Numbered from the stretch's first letter, positions 16,197 through 25,945 are shown. The stretch: 64,000 nucleotides of DNA from Olleya sp. Hel_I_94 (GCF_007827365.1 NZ_VISI01000002.1:563001-627000); one strand, 5' to 3'. The notes: generated by a model not told the origin, from the letters alone. A program made the numbers and translations.

Positions 16197-16700
16197 TTAA
16201 CTGGTAGTTACTACTTTTTTTAGTTGCTCTGAGGTATTTTTAGACCAAGCGTTTAACATCCAACTTGATTTTTCAAGCTCTCTAATGTATGCACCAATCA
16301 AATCAATTGTTCCCTCATCTCCTGCTTCTTCCGCTTTACTAAGTACTTGAGACATTTGCGCTAACATCGTCTTGTGGTCATTTAGTAGTTCCTCTATCAT
16401 TTCTTGATCAGTAATCATGCTTGAGGCTTCGGATAGTGACGAAATTTTTAAATAATTACTAAATTTACTTACTGGGTGGTGTCTTAAAGTTAAAATGCGT
16501 TCTGCTATTTCATCTACTTTTAATTTTGCTTCGTTGTACATGTTTTCAAATTTTTCATGTAAATCAAAAAAGTTTTTTCCTAAAACATTCCAATGGAAAC
16601 TTCTTAATTTTTGGTAGTATATATTATAATCTGCTAATAACGTATTTAACTCTACAACTACAGGTAGTATTTTCTCATCTTGCATATTCAAATAATTCAT
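16197..16700 (-). CDS. dps: Dps-family ferritin-like DNA-protection protein
   Basis: A 167-aa four-helix protein. The ferroxidase-site region is clear: FHWNVLGKNFFDLHEKFENMY (landmarks HWN and DLHEKFE) and then DEIAERI, which supply the inter-subunit iron ligands of Dps. Dps forms 12-subunit shells that oxidise ferrous iron with peroxide and protect DNA. Start could be the ATG at 16700 or the ATG at 16685 (MQDEKILP), which looks closer to family N-termini. The two are equally supported. It heads the MscS/DUF1328/lipoprotein stress run. Confidence 0.92.
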   Translation of the reverse strand: MNYLNMQDEKILPVVVELNTLLADYNIYYQKLRSFHWNVLGKNFFDLHEKFENMYNEAKLKVDEIAERILTLRHHPVSKFSNYLKISSLSEASSMITDQEMIEELLNDHKTMLAQMSQVLSKAEEAGDEGTIDLIGAYIRELEKSSWMLNAWSKNTSEQLKKVVTTS

Positions 16701-16875
16701 GTGTTCTGTTTTTAATGTTGTTAATTTCTTTGATACAAAGATGCAACACTAATCCAGTTGGCATGTTATATGATTTTTTAAGAATGTTATAGAATTTCAA
16801 CAAACACCTATAAAACAGAGGTTTTTATATTAAAATGGTGTTAAAATGTAGAAATTATGAAGAATTTGATAACTT

Positions 16876-17655
16876 TTACTCGAACTCGATATCCTTTAAA
16901 ATTAATCCAGAAGCAGGAGCTATGTAGTGATTATGACCTTCAAAATCTGGTTTTAAACTGGCTTCAATATCTGCTAATGTGCGTTTACCTTGACCAATTT
17001 CAATCAATGCTCCCATCATTAAACGGATTTGATTACGCATAAACCCCTTTCCCTTTACACGCAGTATATAACTTTGTTCTGGAAAAAAGTTTGCTGTATA
17101 AATCGTGTTTTCAACAATTTCGCATTTTAAAATAGTCCTATTATATATACCATTATCTGTTGGTCTATAACAATAGTGTTTTAAAAAATGTTCTCCTTCA
17201 AACAGTCTCGCTGCCTTTTTCATTAACTCAATATCTAAAGGATCTAAAATTGTAGTTAATATTGGTGCACAAAACGGATGAAACTTACCGCCAAATGCAA
17301 AAACGTATAAATACTCTTTTATTTTAGAATGTTGAATAATATTAAATTTACTATCCACCTCTTTAATTGTCAAAGCACGAAGATCTTGTGGTAGATTGTA
17401 ATTAAACAAGGCCATAAATGCTTCAAAATCATCAATAGGCTCTTCTAAAAACAACTCGAAAGCAGCACTCTCCGCACTTACCATAGCATCTGTACGACCA
17501 GAAGTTAGTGTTTTAAATTTCTTTTTTTCTAAGATGAAATTTAAAGTTCTGTCAATCATTAAATGTAAGGTCTTTAAGTTAGGCTGCTTTTGCCAACCAT
17601 GAAACCTATACCCTAAATATTGAATTGTAATGACGTAGAAATACTTTTTTTGCAT
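16876..17655 (-). CDS. TruA-like tRNA pseudouridine synthase, divergent
   Basis: A 259-aa protein with TruA architecture. It starts YVITIQYLGYRFHGWQKQP, has the catalytic-aspartate motif as SGRTDAMVSAESAAF (Asp56) and ends with the C-terminal block GFMRNQIRLMMGALIEIGQG. TruA converts uridines 38-40 of the tRNA anticodon arm to pseudouridine. The motif normally reads GRTDAGVHA; here Gly and His are replaced by Met and Ser, so this is probably a paralogue of the main TruA with a different or reduced substrate range. It stands alone, divergent from a small membrane-protein gene. Confidence 0.8.
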   Translation of the reverse strand: MQKKYFYVITIQYLGYRFHGWQKQPNLKTLHLMIDRTLNFILEKKKFKTLTSGRTDAMVSAESAAFELFLEEPIDDFEAFMALFNYNLPQDLRALTIKEVDSKFNIIQHSKIKEYLYVFAFGGKFHPFCAPILTTILDPLDIELMKKAARLFEGEHFLKHYCYRPTDNGIYNRTILKCEIVENTIYTANFFPEQSYILRVKGKGFMRNQIRLMMGALIEIGQGKRTLADIEASLKPDFEGHNHYIAPASGLILKDIEFE

Positions 17656-17746
17656 GATATTTTATGAATGCCGAAAATACTGCTTTGTAATCATTTCGCA
17701 AAAATTTTATACCTTGAAACCTTAATAACTAACTAAAACTAACTTT

Positions 17747-18163
17747 ATGACAAATGTAAACTCACAAAAACCACCTATGTGGTTTTTAGTAATTAGTATT
17801 ATTGCCTTAATATGGAACCTTTTAGGCGTATTTGCTTACATAGGACAATCTATGATGACTGACGAAGTATTAGAACAACTACCAAAAGCTGAACAAGAGA
17901 TGTATGCAAACTTACCTTCTTGGTATATTGGTGCTTTTGCTATAGCTGTTTTTGCTGGAGCAATTGGAAGTTTAGCTCTGGTGATAAGAAAAAAATGGGC
18001 TTTTCATGTTTTATTAATTTCGTTAATTGCAGCATTAGTACAAATGTATTATTTAGTATTTGTACTAAAAATGGCTAATGCAATGACACCAATGATAGTG
18101 ATTGTGGGAATGGCTTTAGTATGGCTAGCCAATCATGCAACTAAAAAAGGATGGATATCATAA
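17747..18163 (+). CDS. Small four-helix membrane protein of unknown function
   Basis: A 138-aa protein with four hydrophobic segments (about 12-32, 60-82, 86-106 and 112-130). It contains PPMWFLVISIIALIWNLLGV at the N-terminus and an acidic, Met-rich loop (MMTDEVLEQLPKAEQEMYA) between helices 1 and 2. Relatives in Flavobacteria are sometimes labelled sugar transporter, but nothing here supports transport. It has its own strong terminator and appears monocistronic. Confidence 0.75.
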   Translation: MTNVNSQKPPMWFLVISIIALIWNLLGVFAYIGQSMMTDEVLEQLPKAEQEMYANLPSWYIGAFAIAVFAGAIGSLALVIRKKWAFHVLLISLIAALVQMYYLVFVLKMANAMTPMIVIVGMALVWLANHATKKGWIS

Positions 18164-18180
18164 AGCTGATCAATACACAC

Positions 18181-18210
18181 AAAAGCATCAATTATGTAAT
18201 TGATGCTTTT
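18181..18210 (+). terminator. Intrinsic terminator
   Basis: AAAAGCATCAATTA / TAATTGATGCTTTT, a perfect 14-bp inverted repeat, is followed by TTTT runs. It lies 18 bases after the stop of the small membrane-protein gene and ends just before the LytTR gene. Confidence 0.85.
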
Positions 18211-18225
18211 TAAAACTTTTATAAT

Positions 18226-19023
18226 TTGAATTTAAAATATCCCTTTGATCCTTATTTAAAACACCACGTTATTATTGGATTTGGTCTTGCTTTATGGATT
18301 TTTTTATTTTTATTTATTACTGAACCTTTAGACATAAGTGAGCTTAACACATCAGAAAAGCTAAAGTATTTACCTTTTTATAGTCTGATTGCTACAGTAT
18401 CCTACTTACTATTTTTACCGCTACAAAATTACATTTATAAACAGTCACAAAATAATTGGTTATTAAAACACGAAATACTGTTTTTATTAAGCCTGTCTGT
18501 TGTTTCTGTTATTTTAGCTAGGTCTTATTATTTATATGTTGTGGTCGCTGGACAAGCAAATCCACATACTTTAGGCTATATGCTTATGTCACTTTTACTA
18601 CCTGCATTAGCTATTATTTTACCAATTATAATTATTGGTCGCTTTGCTTTTGGCAAATATTTTGAAAAAATATTAGAGGATAAAAAAATTGAGATTAAAG
18701 GAGAAGGTAATTATGAAAGTTTAAAGCTTCATTTAAACGATTTAATTGCTGTACAATCTTCAGACAATTATATTGAGGTTTTTTATATATCTGGAGCTAT
18801 TCTTAAAAAAAGTTTGATCAGGAATAAATTATCTACTATCGAAACTACTTTTACAGATTTACAACGCACTCATCGCTCTTACGTTATAAACCCTTATCAT
18901 TTTCAGTCTTGGAAAACCGAAAAAGGGAAACACTTTTTAGTACTATCGCATAACATAGAAGTGCCAATATCCAAAACTTATTTAGAAGCTATTAAAAGTG
19001 CTTTAAATTTCGCCACAGCATAA
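18226..19023 (+). CDS. Membrane-anchored LytTR-type transcriptional regulator
   Basis: A 265-aa protein with four membrane helices in the first 145 residues and a C-terminal LytTR DNA-binding domain (about 165-265). The domain includes LIAVQSSDNYIEVFYI and FTDLQRTHRSYVINPYHF, both typical of LytTR. It has no receiver domain, so it belongs to the membrane-tethered LytTR class whose signal is sensed by the membrane part. The only plausible start in this frame is TTG at 18226, since no in-frame ATG or GTG precedes the first helix. It lies 96 bases upstream of an S41 protease gene. Target genes are unknown. Confidence 0.82.
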   Translation: MNLKYPFDPYLKHHVIIGFGLALWIFLFLFITEPLDISELNTSEKLKYLPFYSLIATVSYLLFLPLQNYIYKQSQNNWLLKHEILFLLSLSVVSVILARSYYLYVVVAGQANPHTLGYMLMSLLLPALAIILPIIIIGRFAFGKYFEKILEDKKIEIKGEGNYESLKLHLNDLIAVQSSDNYIEVFYISGAILKKSLIRNKLSTIETTFTDLQRTHRSYVINPYHFQSWKTEKGKHFLVLSHNIEVPISKTYLEAIKSALNFATA

Positions 19024-19051
19024 CGGTATCTCACCCCAAACCCTTGTTATA

Positions 19052-19084
19052 ATTGATTTTTATTTGATTTGAAATATATCTTTG
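19052..19084 (+). promoter_or_regulatory. Promoter of the S41 peptidase gene
   Basis: ATTG, 21 bases, then TATCTTTG. The -7 box matches TAnnTTTG exactly and the -33 box matches at three of four positions. The -7 box ends 34 bases before the ATG at 19119. Confidence 0.5.
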
Positions 19085-19118
19085 TTTCAGAAAGTTTAAT
19101 CAATTAAAACCTGTTACA

Positions 19119-20363
19119 ATGAAAAATTTCACATTAATTTTAGTTCTTTTTTTAGCTTCTATTCAGCTTACTTTTTCTCAAACCGAAACTTGCGACTGTA
19201 AAACCGATTTAGATTTTATTGTTGAAAAAATAAAAGCAATGCCTTCTTTTAAAACGCAAATTAAAGGTGAGAAAGCAACCCAATTTGAAAATACTTACAC
19301 AAACTTATCTAACCAAATGAAGCAGCCCATTTTAATAGAGGATTGCTATAAAATGTTATTACAACAAATGGTTTTAGTTAATGATGTGCATGCCTCATTA
19401 AGCTATACTAAAACACCTATTAATAAGGAAGACTTAAAAGATACTTTAAAACTAAATGACTTTAAAGCAAGTAATGCTTTTAAAAATCATCCAAAAACAG
19501 AATATAATTTAAACGATTTGAAGGCCGAATTATCCAAAAAAAATGATGAAGAACTAGAAGGTATTTATAATTATGGTGATGATCTTAAAATTGGAATTTA
19601 CCAACAAAAAGAAAGTGAAACCTTAGTAGGTGTTGTTTTAAAAAGTAACCTAAAACAATGGGACGCTGGACAAATTATAGTTTATGCTACCCATACCGTC
19701 GGACTAAAATATAATTTGTTTTACTATAACCCAAGCACTAGAACTCCTGGGTTTGTTAAAAATATATCTTTTGAAAATGGAAGACTTTGGATATATAAAA
19801 AAGTAAGCAACACTAATAACGAAGAATTACCTATAAAAGACCAATCTAACTGGGAGTTTAGACAATTAACACCAGATATTCAATATTTGTATTTTGGTAA
19901 CTTTAGTTCGTTTAGTAAATCTAATCGAAAAGCGTTTATAGACTTTTATGCTAAAGCGAAAAAAGAGCTAAGCGCTACAAATGTAATTGTGGATTTAAGA
20001 AGTAATGCTGGTGGAAACAGTAAACTATCTGATCCATTTTTAAAATTATTAAAAAAGAAGAACGTTTATATTTTAACCAATTGCTTTACAGGAAGTAATG
20101 GTGAGCAATTTACTTTAAAACTAAAAGCATTAAAAAACGCGAAACATTTAGGACAGACCACTCGCGGTATTATTGCTTACGGAATGAATTATGGTTACAA
20201 CTACAATACCCCTTCTGGTAATTTTAATATTACTCCAACAGATATGAATTTTAATAAGTACATAGCTTACGAAGGGAAAGGTGTCACTCCAGAATTTGCT
20301 TTAGATTTTGATAAAGATTGGCTAGAGCAAACATTAGCAATAATAAAAAACACACCTAAGTAA
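19119..20363 (+). CDS. Secreted S41-family (C-terminal-processing-like) peptidase
   Basis: A 414-aa protein with a signal peptide (MKNFTLILVLFLASIQLTFS). The C-terminal S41 catalytic domain includes VIVDLRSNAGGNSKL, then the serine region TNCFTGSNGEQFTLKLK, where the Ser in GSNGE is the likely nucleophile, and a downstream TRGIIAYG. No PDZ domain is evident. The preceding 150 residues are not recognised. Family members cleave proteins in the periplasm or at the surface. A LytTR regulator gene lies immediately upstream on the same strand, but a separate promoter is visible, so co-regulation is only a possibility. Confidence 0.85.
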   Translation: MKNFTLILVLFLASIQLTFSQTETCDCKTDLDFIVEKIKAMPSFKTQIKGEKATQFENTYTNLSNQMKQPILIEDCYKMLLQQMVLVNDVHASLSYTKTPINKEDLKDTLKLNDFKASNAFKNHPKTEYNLNDLKAELSKKNDEELEGIYNYGDDLKIGIYQQKESETLVGVVLKSNLKQWDAGQIIVYATHTVGLKYNLFYYNPSTRTPGFVKNISFENGRLWIYKKVSNTNNEELPIKDQSNWEFRQLTPDIQYLYFGNFSSFSKSNRKAFIDFYAKAKKELSATNVIVDLRSNAGGNSKLSDPFLKLLKKKNVYILTNCFTGSNGEQFTLKLKALKNAKHLGQTTRGIIAYGMNYGYNYNTPSGNFNITPTDMNFNKYIAYEGKGVTPEFALDFDKDWLEQTLAIIKNTPK

Positions 20364-20426
20364 TAACACATAACGGTTTTACGTGGTTCTAATGCACGAT
20401 TAAACTTTCTATTTTATCATTAGATA

Positions 20427-20454
20427 AACTGTCGCTAAAAAATTAGCGACAGTT
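20427..20454. terminator. Bidirectional intrinsic terminator
   Basis: Perfect 12-bp stem AACTGTCGCTAA / TTAGCGACAGTT with an AAAA loop. It lies between the S41 gene and the end of the histidine operon, 8 bases after the hisIE stop on the minus strand, and could serve both. Confidence 0.85.
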
Positions 20455-20461
20455 CTTATAT

Positions 20462-21064
20462 TTACTTCTTCTCTCTTCCTTTTAAAACATCCACAACATC
20501 ATTAAGCTTAAACCCTTTAGCTTGCAATAACATTAAATAATGAAACAGTAAATCTGCACTTTCACTTAAAAATAAATCGTCTTTGTTATCCATTGCTTCA
20601 ATAACAACTTCTACAGCTTCTTCACCCACCTTTTGTGCTACTTTATTAATTCCTGAAGCAAATAACGACGCCACATAAGATTTCTCTGTATTACCAGCTG
20701 CCACTCTACTTTCAATAGTATTTTCTAATTTTGAAATAAAACCGAAATTTTCAGAATTAGCGTCATCCCAACACGTATCAGACCCTTTATGACATGTTGG
20801 TCCTTTTGGATTAACTTGTATTAGTAAGGTGTCGTTATCACAATCAAGCTTAATATCAACTAGGTTCAATACGTTTCCACTTTCTTCCCCTTTAGTCCAT
20901 AATCTGTTTTTTGTGCGACTAAAAAAAGTAACTAATTTAGTGTCTTTTGTTTTATTGAATGCTTCCTCGTTCATGTAACCCAACATCAAAACGTTTTTTG
21001 TTGTGGCATCTTGGATTACTGCTGGTACTAGACCGTCATTGTTTTTGTTGAAATCTATAGTCAT
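20462..21064 (-). CDS. hisIE: Bifunctional phosphoribosyl-AMP cyclohydrolase/phosphoribosyl-ATP pyrophosphatase
   Basis: A 200-aa fusion catalysing steps 2 and 3 of histidine synthesis. The HisI half (about 1-105) has the metal-site pattern KLDCDNDTLL and GPTCHKGSDTCW. The HisE half (about 112-200) has NKVAQKVGEEAVEVVIEAMD, a MazG-like helical site. Fusion in this order is normal in Bacteroidota. It is the last gene of the his operon. A 241-base gap with REP-like repeats separates it from hisF, and a strong terminator follows. Confidence 0.96.
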   Translation of the reverse strand: MTIDFNKNNDGLVPAVIQDATTKNVLMLGYMNEEAFNKTKDTKLVTFFSRTKNRLWTKGEESGNVLNLVDIKLDCDNDTLLIQVNPKGPTCHKGSDTCWDDANSENFGFISKLENTIESRVAAGNTEKSYVASLFASGINKVAQKVGEEAVEVVIEAMDNKDDLFLSESADLLFHYLMLLQAKGFKLNDVVDVLKGREKK

Positions 21065-21129
21065 CTTGTTATGTATTGGTATTGCTAAGTGTTTTTATTT
21101 GCTTAGTAATGTTTTCTTAATTATTTGAT

Positions 21130-21285
21130 ACTGAAACAAGTTCAGTATGACTTTGTGCTTATTATCGTGTCGTCAGTTCGAGTGACATTGTCTTTTTTAC
21201 AATTTTGTATTGAGTAACTTTTTTGTTGCGCTTCTCGATACAATTTGCTCATGCTTCACAAATCACTCGAAATGACGTAATGTTG
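21130..21285. repeat. REP-like repeat cluster between hisF and hisIE
   Basis: Three elements: palindrome ACTGAA-N5-TTCAGT at 21130-21146, a CGTCAGTTCGAGTGAC element near 21171, and a longer element at 21230-21277 from GCTTCTCGATACAATTT to CACTCGAAATGACG. The last element recurs with changes between hisD and hisG (27274-27319), sharing the first 17 bases exactly. This is the only content seen in the gap, apart from upstream sequence. Confidence 0.65.
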
Positions 21286-21305
21286 CTAGCTCTAAGTAGA
21301 ACGTT

Positions 21306-22061
21306 TTACAATCTAACTTCTATATTATTTTCTCTTAATTCTTCTTTTAAATCTTGTATTGCTATTTCACCAAAATGAAAAACACTTGCAGCTAAAGCAG
21401 CGTCAGACTTACCATCTTTAAACGTATCAACAAAATGTTGTACTGTTCCTGCGCCTCCTGAAGCTATTATCGGAATATTTAATGTTTCGGATAACTTTGC
21501 TAAAGCTTCATTTGCAAAACCTGCTTTAGTACCATCGTTATTCATAGATGTAAACAAAATCTCTCCTGCTCCTCTACTTTCAACTTCTTTTGCCCAATCA
21601 AATAAATTTAGTTCGGTAGGAATACTTCCGCCAGCCAAATGCACGATCCATTCACCATCTATTTGTTTTGCATCAATAGCAACCACAACACATTGGCTAC
21701 CAAACTTATTAGCCAATTCGTTAACTAATTCTGGTCTTTTTACTGCTGAAGAATTGATAGATACTTTATCAGCACCAGATTTTAATAACACATCAACATC
21801 TGCGATTGAAGAAATACCACCGCCAACCGTAAACGGAATATTAACATGTTCAGCCACTTTTAAAACCATATCAATCATGGTTTTTCGACCTTCTAGTGTT
21901 GCTGAAATATCTAAAAACACTAATTCGTCTGCTCCTTTTAAAGCGTATTGCTTAGCTAATTCTACTGGATCTCCTGCATCACGTAGGTTTACAAAATTGA
22001 CACCTTTAACGGTTCTTCCGTCTTTAATGTCTAAGCATGGTATGATTCGTTTTGTAAGCAT
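21306..22061 (-). CDS. hisF: Imidazole glycerol phosphate synthase, cyclase subunit
   Basis: A 251-aa TIM-barrel. It opens [19 protein letters not shown] with the catalytic Asp11 in CLDI; the second catalytic Asp is in VVAIDAKQ, and phosphate-binding GGG/GGI loops are present. It uses ammonia produced by HisH to close the imidazole ring and release AICAR. It lies in the his operon between hisA and hisIE. The ATG is well supported by the conserved start. Confidence 0.97.
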   Translation of the reverse strand: MLTKRIIPCLDIKDGRTVKGVNFVNLRDAGDPVELAKQYALKGADELVFLDISATLEGRKTMIDMVLKVAEHVNIPFTVGGGISSIADVDVLLKSGADKVSINSSAVKRPELVNELANKFGSQCVVVAIDAKQIDGEWIVHLAGGSIPTELNLFDWAKEVESRGAGEILFTSMNNDGTKAGFANEALAKLSETLNIPIIASGGAGTVQHFVDTFKDGKSDAALAASVFHFGEIAIQDLKEELRENNIEVRL

Positions 22062-22132
22062 ATTTAAATCCTCGAAATCAAGGTTTATTATTAATTATTA
22101 TACTACTATTTAATAAGTATTGAAATACGTCA

Positions 22133-22162
22133 GAGAGACACTTCGACTGCGCTCAGTGTAAC
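22133..22162. repeat. REP-like element between hisA and hisF
   Basis: GAGACACTTCGACTGCGCTC followed by AGTGTAAC forms an imperfect palindrome around ACACT...AGTGT. The core CTTCGACTGCGCTCA also occurs between hisH and hisA (22996-23022). Confidence 0.6.
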
Positions 22163-22203
22163 TTTATAATCGCATTTTTTACTCTATATCACAATAAGGA
22201 GCA

Positions 22204-22938
22204 TTATAAAAAGCGTTCTAATTCTTTTAAAGTAATTCTGTTTTCATACAGTGCTTTTCCTATAATTACACCTTCACATCCAATCTCTGCAAGCTTTTCT
22301 AAGTCTTCAATGGTAGTTACACCACCTGATGCAATCAACTTAACTGACTGACCAGAACTGTCATTACTGCATTGTTCAATAATATTTTTATACAATTCTA
22401 TAGAAGGGCCTTCTAACATGCCATCTTTAGAAATATCCGTACAAACCACATATTGTATGCCTTGTTTTTGGTAATCTTTTATAAACGGTATAACTTCCAA
22501 GCTACTCTCTTCTAACCATCCACTAATTGCAATTTTCTCATTATTACAATCTGCACCAAGAATAATTTTTTGAGAACCGTACTTGCGTATCCAACCTTCA
22601 AAAGCATCTCTGTTTTTAACAGCTATACTTCCTCCTGTAATTTGTTTTGCTCCTGAGTTAAATGCTGTTATAATATCGTTATCAGACTTTAAACCACCTC
22701 CAAAATCGATTTTAAGATTGGTTTTAGACGCGACTTGCTCTAAGACTTTATAGTTTACTACGTGTGATGCTTTTGCACCTTCTAGATCTACCATGTGTAA
22801 GTATTCAATTCCTGCATCTTCAAATTGCTTAGCAACTTCTAATGGGTTTTCGTTGTAGATTTTTGTGGTACTGTAATCTCCTTTAGTCAAACGTACACAC
22901 TTTCCTTCTATAATGTCAATTGCTGGTATTATTCTCAT
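22204..22938 (-). CDS. hisA: ProFAR isomerase
   Basis: A 244-aa TIM-barrel that isomerises the step-4 intermediate of histidine synthesis. It starts [17 protein letters not shown], with catalytic Asp8 in PAID and the second catalytic Asp in [10 protein letters not shown] start at the ATG at 22938 because it matches the conserved N-terminus. A start at 22953 adds MWARD with no family support. It is homologous to HisF two genes on, as expected. Confidence 0.96.
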   Translation of the reverse strand: MRIIPAIDIIEGKCVRLTKGDYSTTKIYNENPLEVAKQFEDAGIEYLHMVDLEGAKASHVVNYKVLEQVASKTNLKIDFGGGLKSDNDIITAFNSGAKQITGGSIAVKNRDAFEGWIRKYGSQKIILGADCNNEKIAISGWLEESSLEVIPFIKDYQKQGIQYVVCTDISKDGMLEGPSIELYKNIIEQCSNDSSGQSVKLIASGGVTTIEDLEKLAEIGCEGVIIGKALYENRITLKELERFL

Positions 22939-22995
22939 ATCTCTTGCCCACAAAAGTGGAAATTATTTTTTTATTTACTTTTTATTTTAATTCAA

Positions 22996-23022
22996 GACCT
23001 TTCGACTGCGCTCAAGGTGACA
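22996..23022. repeat. REP-like element between hisH and hisA
   Basis: GACCTTTCGACTGCGCTCAA followed by GGTGACA, an imperfect palindrome with CCTT / AAGG ends. It shares the TTCGACTGCGCTCA core with the element at 22133-22162. Confidence 0.6.
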
Positions 23023-23032
23023 ACATTATGGT

Positions 23033-23614
23033 TTACAATTCAATAAAATTCTTTAATATCTGTTCTCCTGCAGTACTACTTTTTTCAGGATGAAATTGTA
23101 CACCATAAAAATTATTGTGTTGCAAAGCTGAAGCAAAGTCTATACTATAAGTAGTAGTCGCGATGCTTTCTTTACAGTTTTCCGCATAAAAACTATGTAC
23201 GGAATACATAAATTCTTCATTTTTGACACCCTTAAACAAATCAGACTTTAGATCTGCAATAGTATTCCATCCCATTTGCGGTACTTTAACTGAGTTATCA
23301 AAACGCTTAACAATCACATCAAAAATACCTAAACCTTCTGTATTTCCTTCTTCAGACGATTTACACATCAATTGCATGCCTAAGCAAATCCCCAAAACCG
23401 GTTGTTTTAATGTTGGAATTAAAGCATCCAAACCACTTGATTTAAGCATTTTCATTGCTGAACTCGCCTCTCCAACTCCTGGAAAAATTACTTTATCTGC
23501 TGCTTTGATTTCTTCTGGATTATTAGATAATATAGCATCATACCCTAAGCGTTTAAACGCAAATTGTATACTTTTTATATTACCTGCTCCGTAGTCTATA
23601 ATTACTAGTTTCAT
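23033..23614 (-). CDS. hisH: Imidazole glycerol phosphate synthase, glutaminase subunit
   Basis: A 193-aa class I glutamine amidotransferase. It starts MKLVIIDYGAGNIKSI. The nucleophile Cys is in VLGICLGMQLM, and the His-Glu pair is in VQFHPEKSS. It supplies ammonia to HisF through a channel. The gene follows hisB by 54 bases that hold a short repeat, and precedes hisA. Confidence 0.97.
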   Translation of the reverse strand: MKLVIIDYGAGNIKSIQFAFKRLGYDAILSNNPEEIKAADKVIFPGVGEASSAMKMLKSSGLDALIPTLKQPVLGICLGMQLMCKSSEEGNTEGLGIFDVIVKRFDNSVKVPQMGWNTIADLKSDLFKGVKNEEFMYSVHSFYAENCKESIATTTYSIDFASALQHNNFYGVQFHPEKSSTAGEQILKNFIEL

Positions 23615-23638
23615 AATTTGGCTTTTCGTTTTTCGCTA

Positions 23639-23667
23639 TCAGCAAATGGCTAACAGCTAATAGCTGA
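23639..23667. repeat. Short inverted repeat between hisB and hisH
   Basis: TCAGC...GCTGA ends enclose an AGCTAA/TTAGCT-like core (GGCTAACAGCTAATAGCTGA). It lies in the gap after the hisB stop and is the same sort of small palindromic element as in the other his gaps. Confidence 0.45.
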
Positions 23668-23668
23668 T

Positions 23669-24808
23669 TTACAACATCCCTTTAGTTGATGGTAAAAACA
23701 TTTTGTTAGAATCGCGTTTTACTGCCATTTTCATAGCTTTAGCAAATGCTTTAAAGATGCCTTCTATTTTATGATGCTCATTAGTACCTTCCGCTTTTAT
23801 GTTTAAGTTACATTTTGCACCGTCGGTAAACGATTTAAATAAATGGAAAAACATTTCTGTTGGCATATCACCAATTTTTTCACGTTTAAAATCAGCGTCC
23901 CATTCTAACCAGTTTCTACCACCAAAATCAACTGCAACTTGCGCTAAACAGTCATCCATTGGTAAACAAAATCCGTAACGCTCGATACCTAATTTATTAC
24001 CTAAAGCTTTATTAAACAACTCCCCTAAAGCAATCATCGTATCTTCTATCGTATGGTGCTCGTCCACTTCTAAATCGCCTTCAACTTTTATTGTTAAATC
24101 CATTGCACCATGACGACCAATTTGGTCTAACATGTGGTCAAAAAAGGATAAACCAGTATCAATATCATTTTTTCCAGAACCATCTAAATTTAATTTGATA
24201 TAAATCTTAGTCTCGTTAGTGTTTCTAGTGATTTCTTGAACACGATCTTCTAATTTTAAAAACTCATAGATAGCTTCCCAATCTGTGCTTGTCAATGCTA
24301 TACAATCAAAAATAGCTTGTTTAGATGTTTCAATTTCGTCAGCTCCTAATTCTGGATCCTCAGACAAAAAGATACCTTTAGCGCCTAAATTTTTAGCCAA
24401 TTCCATGTCTGTAATTCGATCTCCTAACACAAACGAATTTTTTAAATCGTACTGTGTCTCATCAAAATACTTAGTCAATAACCCTGTTCTAGGCTTACGT
24501 GTCTCTGCATTTTCATGCGGAAATGTTTTATCAATAAAAACATCACTAAAAACAACGCCTTCCTTTTCAAAAGCAGTCATCACTTTATTTTGTGCAGGCC
24601 AAAAGGTGTCTTCCGGAAATGAATCTGTTCCTAAACCATCCTGATTTGTAACCATTACCAGCTCGTAATCTAATTCTGAAGCAATTTTAGCCATGTATTG
24701 AAACACTTTGGGGTAAAACTCTAGCTTCTCTAAACTATCTAATTGATAATCTACAGGTGGCTCTAATACCAATGTTCCGTCTCTGTCTATAAATAATACT
24801 TTTTTCAT
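23669..24808 (-). CDS. hisB: Bifunctional histidinol-phosphatase/imidazoleglycerol-phosphate dehydratase
   Basis: A 379-aa fusion catalysing steps 6 and 8. The N-terminal HAD phosphatase (about 1-165) has the DxD nucleophile in FIDRDGTLV (Asp8, Asp10). The C-terminal dehydratase (about 190-379) has the metal-binding DEHHTIEDT and a second H-rich site, [15 protein letters not shown]. The fused form is typical of Bacteroidota and enterics. It lies between hisC and hisH. Confidence 0.97.
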   Translation of the reverse strand: MKKVLFIDRDGTLVLEPPVDYQLDSLEKLEFYPKVFQYMAKIASELDYELVMVTNQDGLGTDSFPEDTFWPAQNKVMTAFEKEGVVFSDVFIDKTFPHENAETRKPRTGLLTKYFDETQYDLKNSFVLGDRITDMELAKNLGAKGIFLSEDPELGADEIETSKQAIFDCIALTSTDWEAIYEFLKLEDRVQEITRNTNETKIYIKLNLDGSGKNDIDTGLSFFDHMLDQIGRHGAMDLTIKVEGDLEVDEHHTIEDTMIALGELFNKALGNKLGIERYGFCLPMDDCLAQVAVDFGGRNWLEWDADFKREKIGDMPTEMFFHLFKSFTDGAKCNLNIKAEGTNEHHKIEGIFKAFAKAMKMAVKRDSNKMFLPSTKGML

Positions 24809-24831
24809 GTGCTATTTGTTGTAGTGAAATC

Positions 24832-24846
24832 CTGAAACACGTTCAG
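24832..24846. repeat. Short palindromic repeat between hisC and hisB
   Basis: CTGAA-N5-TTCAG (CTGAAACACGTTCAG), a 15-base element. Close relatives occur at 21130-21146 and 25946-25962. Confidence 0.6.
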
Positions 24847-24855
24847 AAAAACGTG

Positions 24856-25890
24856 TTATATTCTTTTTAATGTTTCGATTAATGTGTTGTTTTCTTCCGG
24901 TGTCCCAACAGTTATACGAACGCAGTTTTTAACTTGTGTATTTCTATTTCTAATAATTACTTTCTCTTCTATTAGATATTGATACGTTTTATTTGCATCA
25001 TCAACTTCAACTAACAAAAAATTAGCATCCGTAGGATATATTTTCTTTACAATATCCAATTTAATTAATGCGTCTTTTAACTTTGCTCTTTCATCAAGAA
25101 TAGTATCAATATTTTGCGTCACTTCTTCCAAATAATTCAAACTTTTTAAAACAGCTTCTTGATTTAAAGTACTCACATTATAAGGTGGTTTAACACGGTT
25201 ATAAAGTGTAATTATAGCCTGACTAGCATAAGCAACACCTACCCTAACGCCCGCCAATCCCCACGCTTTACTAAAAGTTTGACTTACAATTAAATTATTA
25301 AACTTATCAATGTTTTTAATAAAAGATGCTTGCGCACTAAAGTCAATATAAGCCTCGTCCACAATTACGATACCGTTAAAATTTTCCAAAATATATTCAA
25401 TATCTTCAGGATTTAAACTGTTTCCTGTTGGGTTATTAGGCGAACATATAAATATGATTTTAACATCTTCAAAATCTAAATACGGTTGTAATTGATTTAA
25501 ATTAATCTGAAAATCGTTAATTAACGGTTGTTCTATAACTTCAATATTATTGATGTTGGCAGACACATTATACATTCCGTAAGTTGGCGTAAAGGTTAAG
25601 ACCTTATCTTTTCCAGGTTCGCAAAAAATACGAAACGCTAAATCTATAACTTCATCACTACCATTACCAATAAAAATTTGGTCTGTTGCGACCTTTTTAA
25701 TGGCAGATAATTTATCCTTAATTTCTTTTTGCTGCGGATCAGGATATCTGTTTAAATCTCCAAATGGATTCTCGTTTGCATCTAGAAAAACATCTGCAGT
25801 CCCTTTAAACTCATCTCTTGCAGAAGAATATGGTTTTAGCGCTTTTATGTTAGCTCTAACCAGATTGTTTATGTTTGTTTTTTGGTTCAT
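24856..25890 (-). CDS. hisC: Histidinol-phosphate aminotransferase
   Basis: A 344-aa fold-type I PLP enzyme that transfers an amino group from glutamate to imidazole acetol phosphate. The PLP-binding Lys is in SQTFSKAWGLAGVRVG. Other landmarks are FIGNGSDEVIDL (phosphate cup), CSPNNPTGN and IVIVDEAYIDF. The N-terminal RANIKALKPYSSARDE is typical. It follows hisD after an 83-base gap containing a palindromic repeat. Confidence 0.97.
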   Translation of the reverse strand: MNQKTNINNLVRANIKALKPYSSARDEFKGTADVFLDANENPFGDLNRYPDPQQKEIKDKLSAIKKVATDQIFIGNGSDEVIDLAFRIFCEPGKDKVLTFTPTYGMYNVSANINNIEVIEQPLINDFQINLNQLQPYLDFEDVKIIFICSPNNPTGNSLNPEDIEYILENFNGIVIVDEAYIDFSAQASFIKNIDKFNNLIVSQTFSKAWGLAGVRVGVAYASQAIITLYNRVKPPYNVSTLNQEAVLKSLNYLEEVTQNIDTILDERAKLKDALIKLDIVKKIYPTDANFLLVEVDDANKTYQYLIEEKVIIRNRNTQVKNCVRITVGTPEENNTLIETLKRI

Positions 25891-25945
25891 TTTCTCTTAT
25901 TACTAAATGTATTGGCAATATTCTGTTGTATTATTCTTGTTTGAA

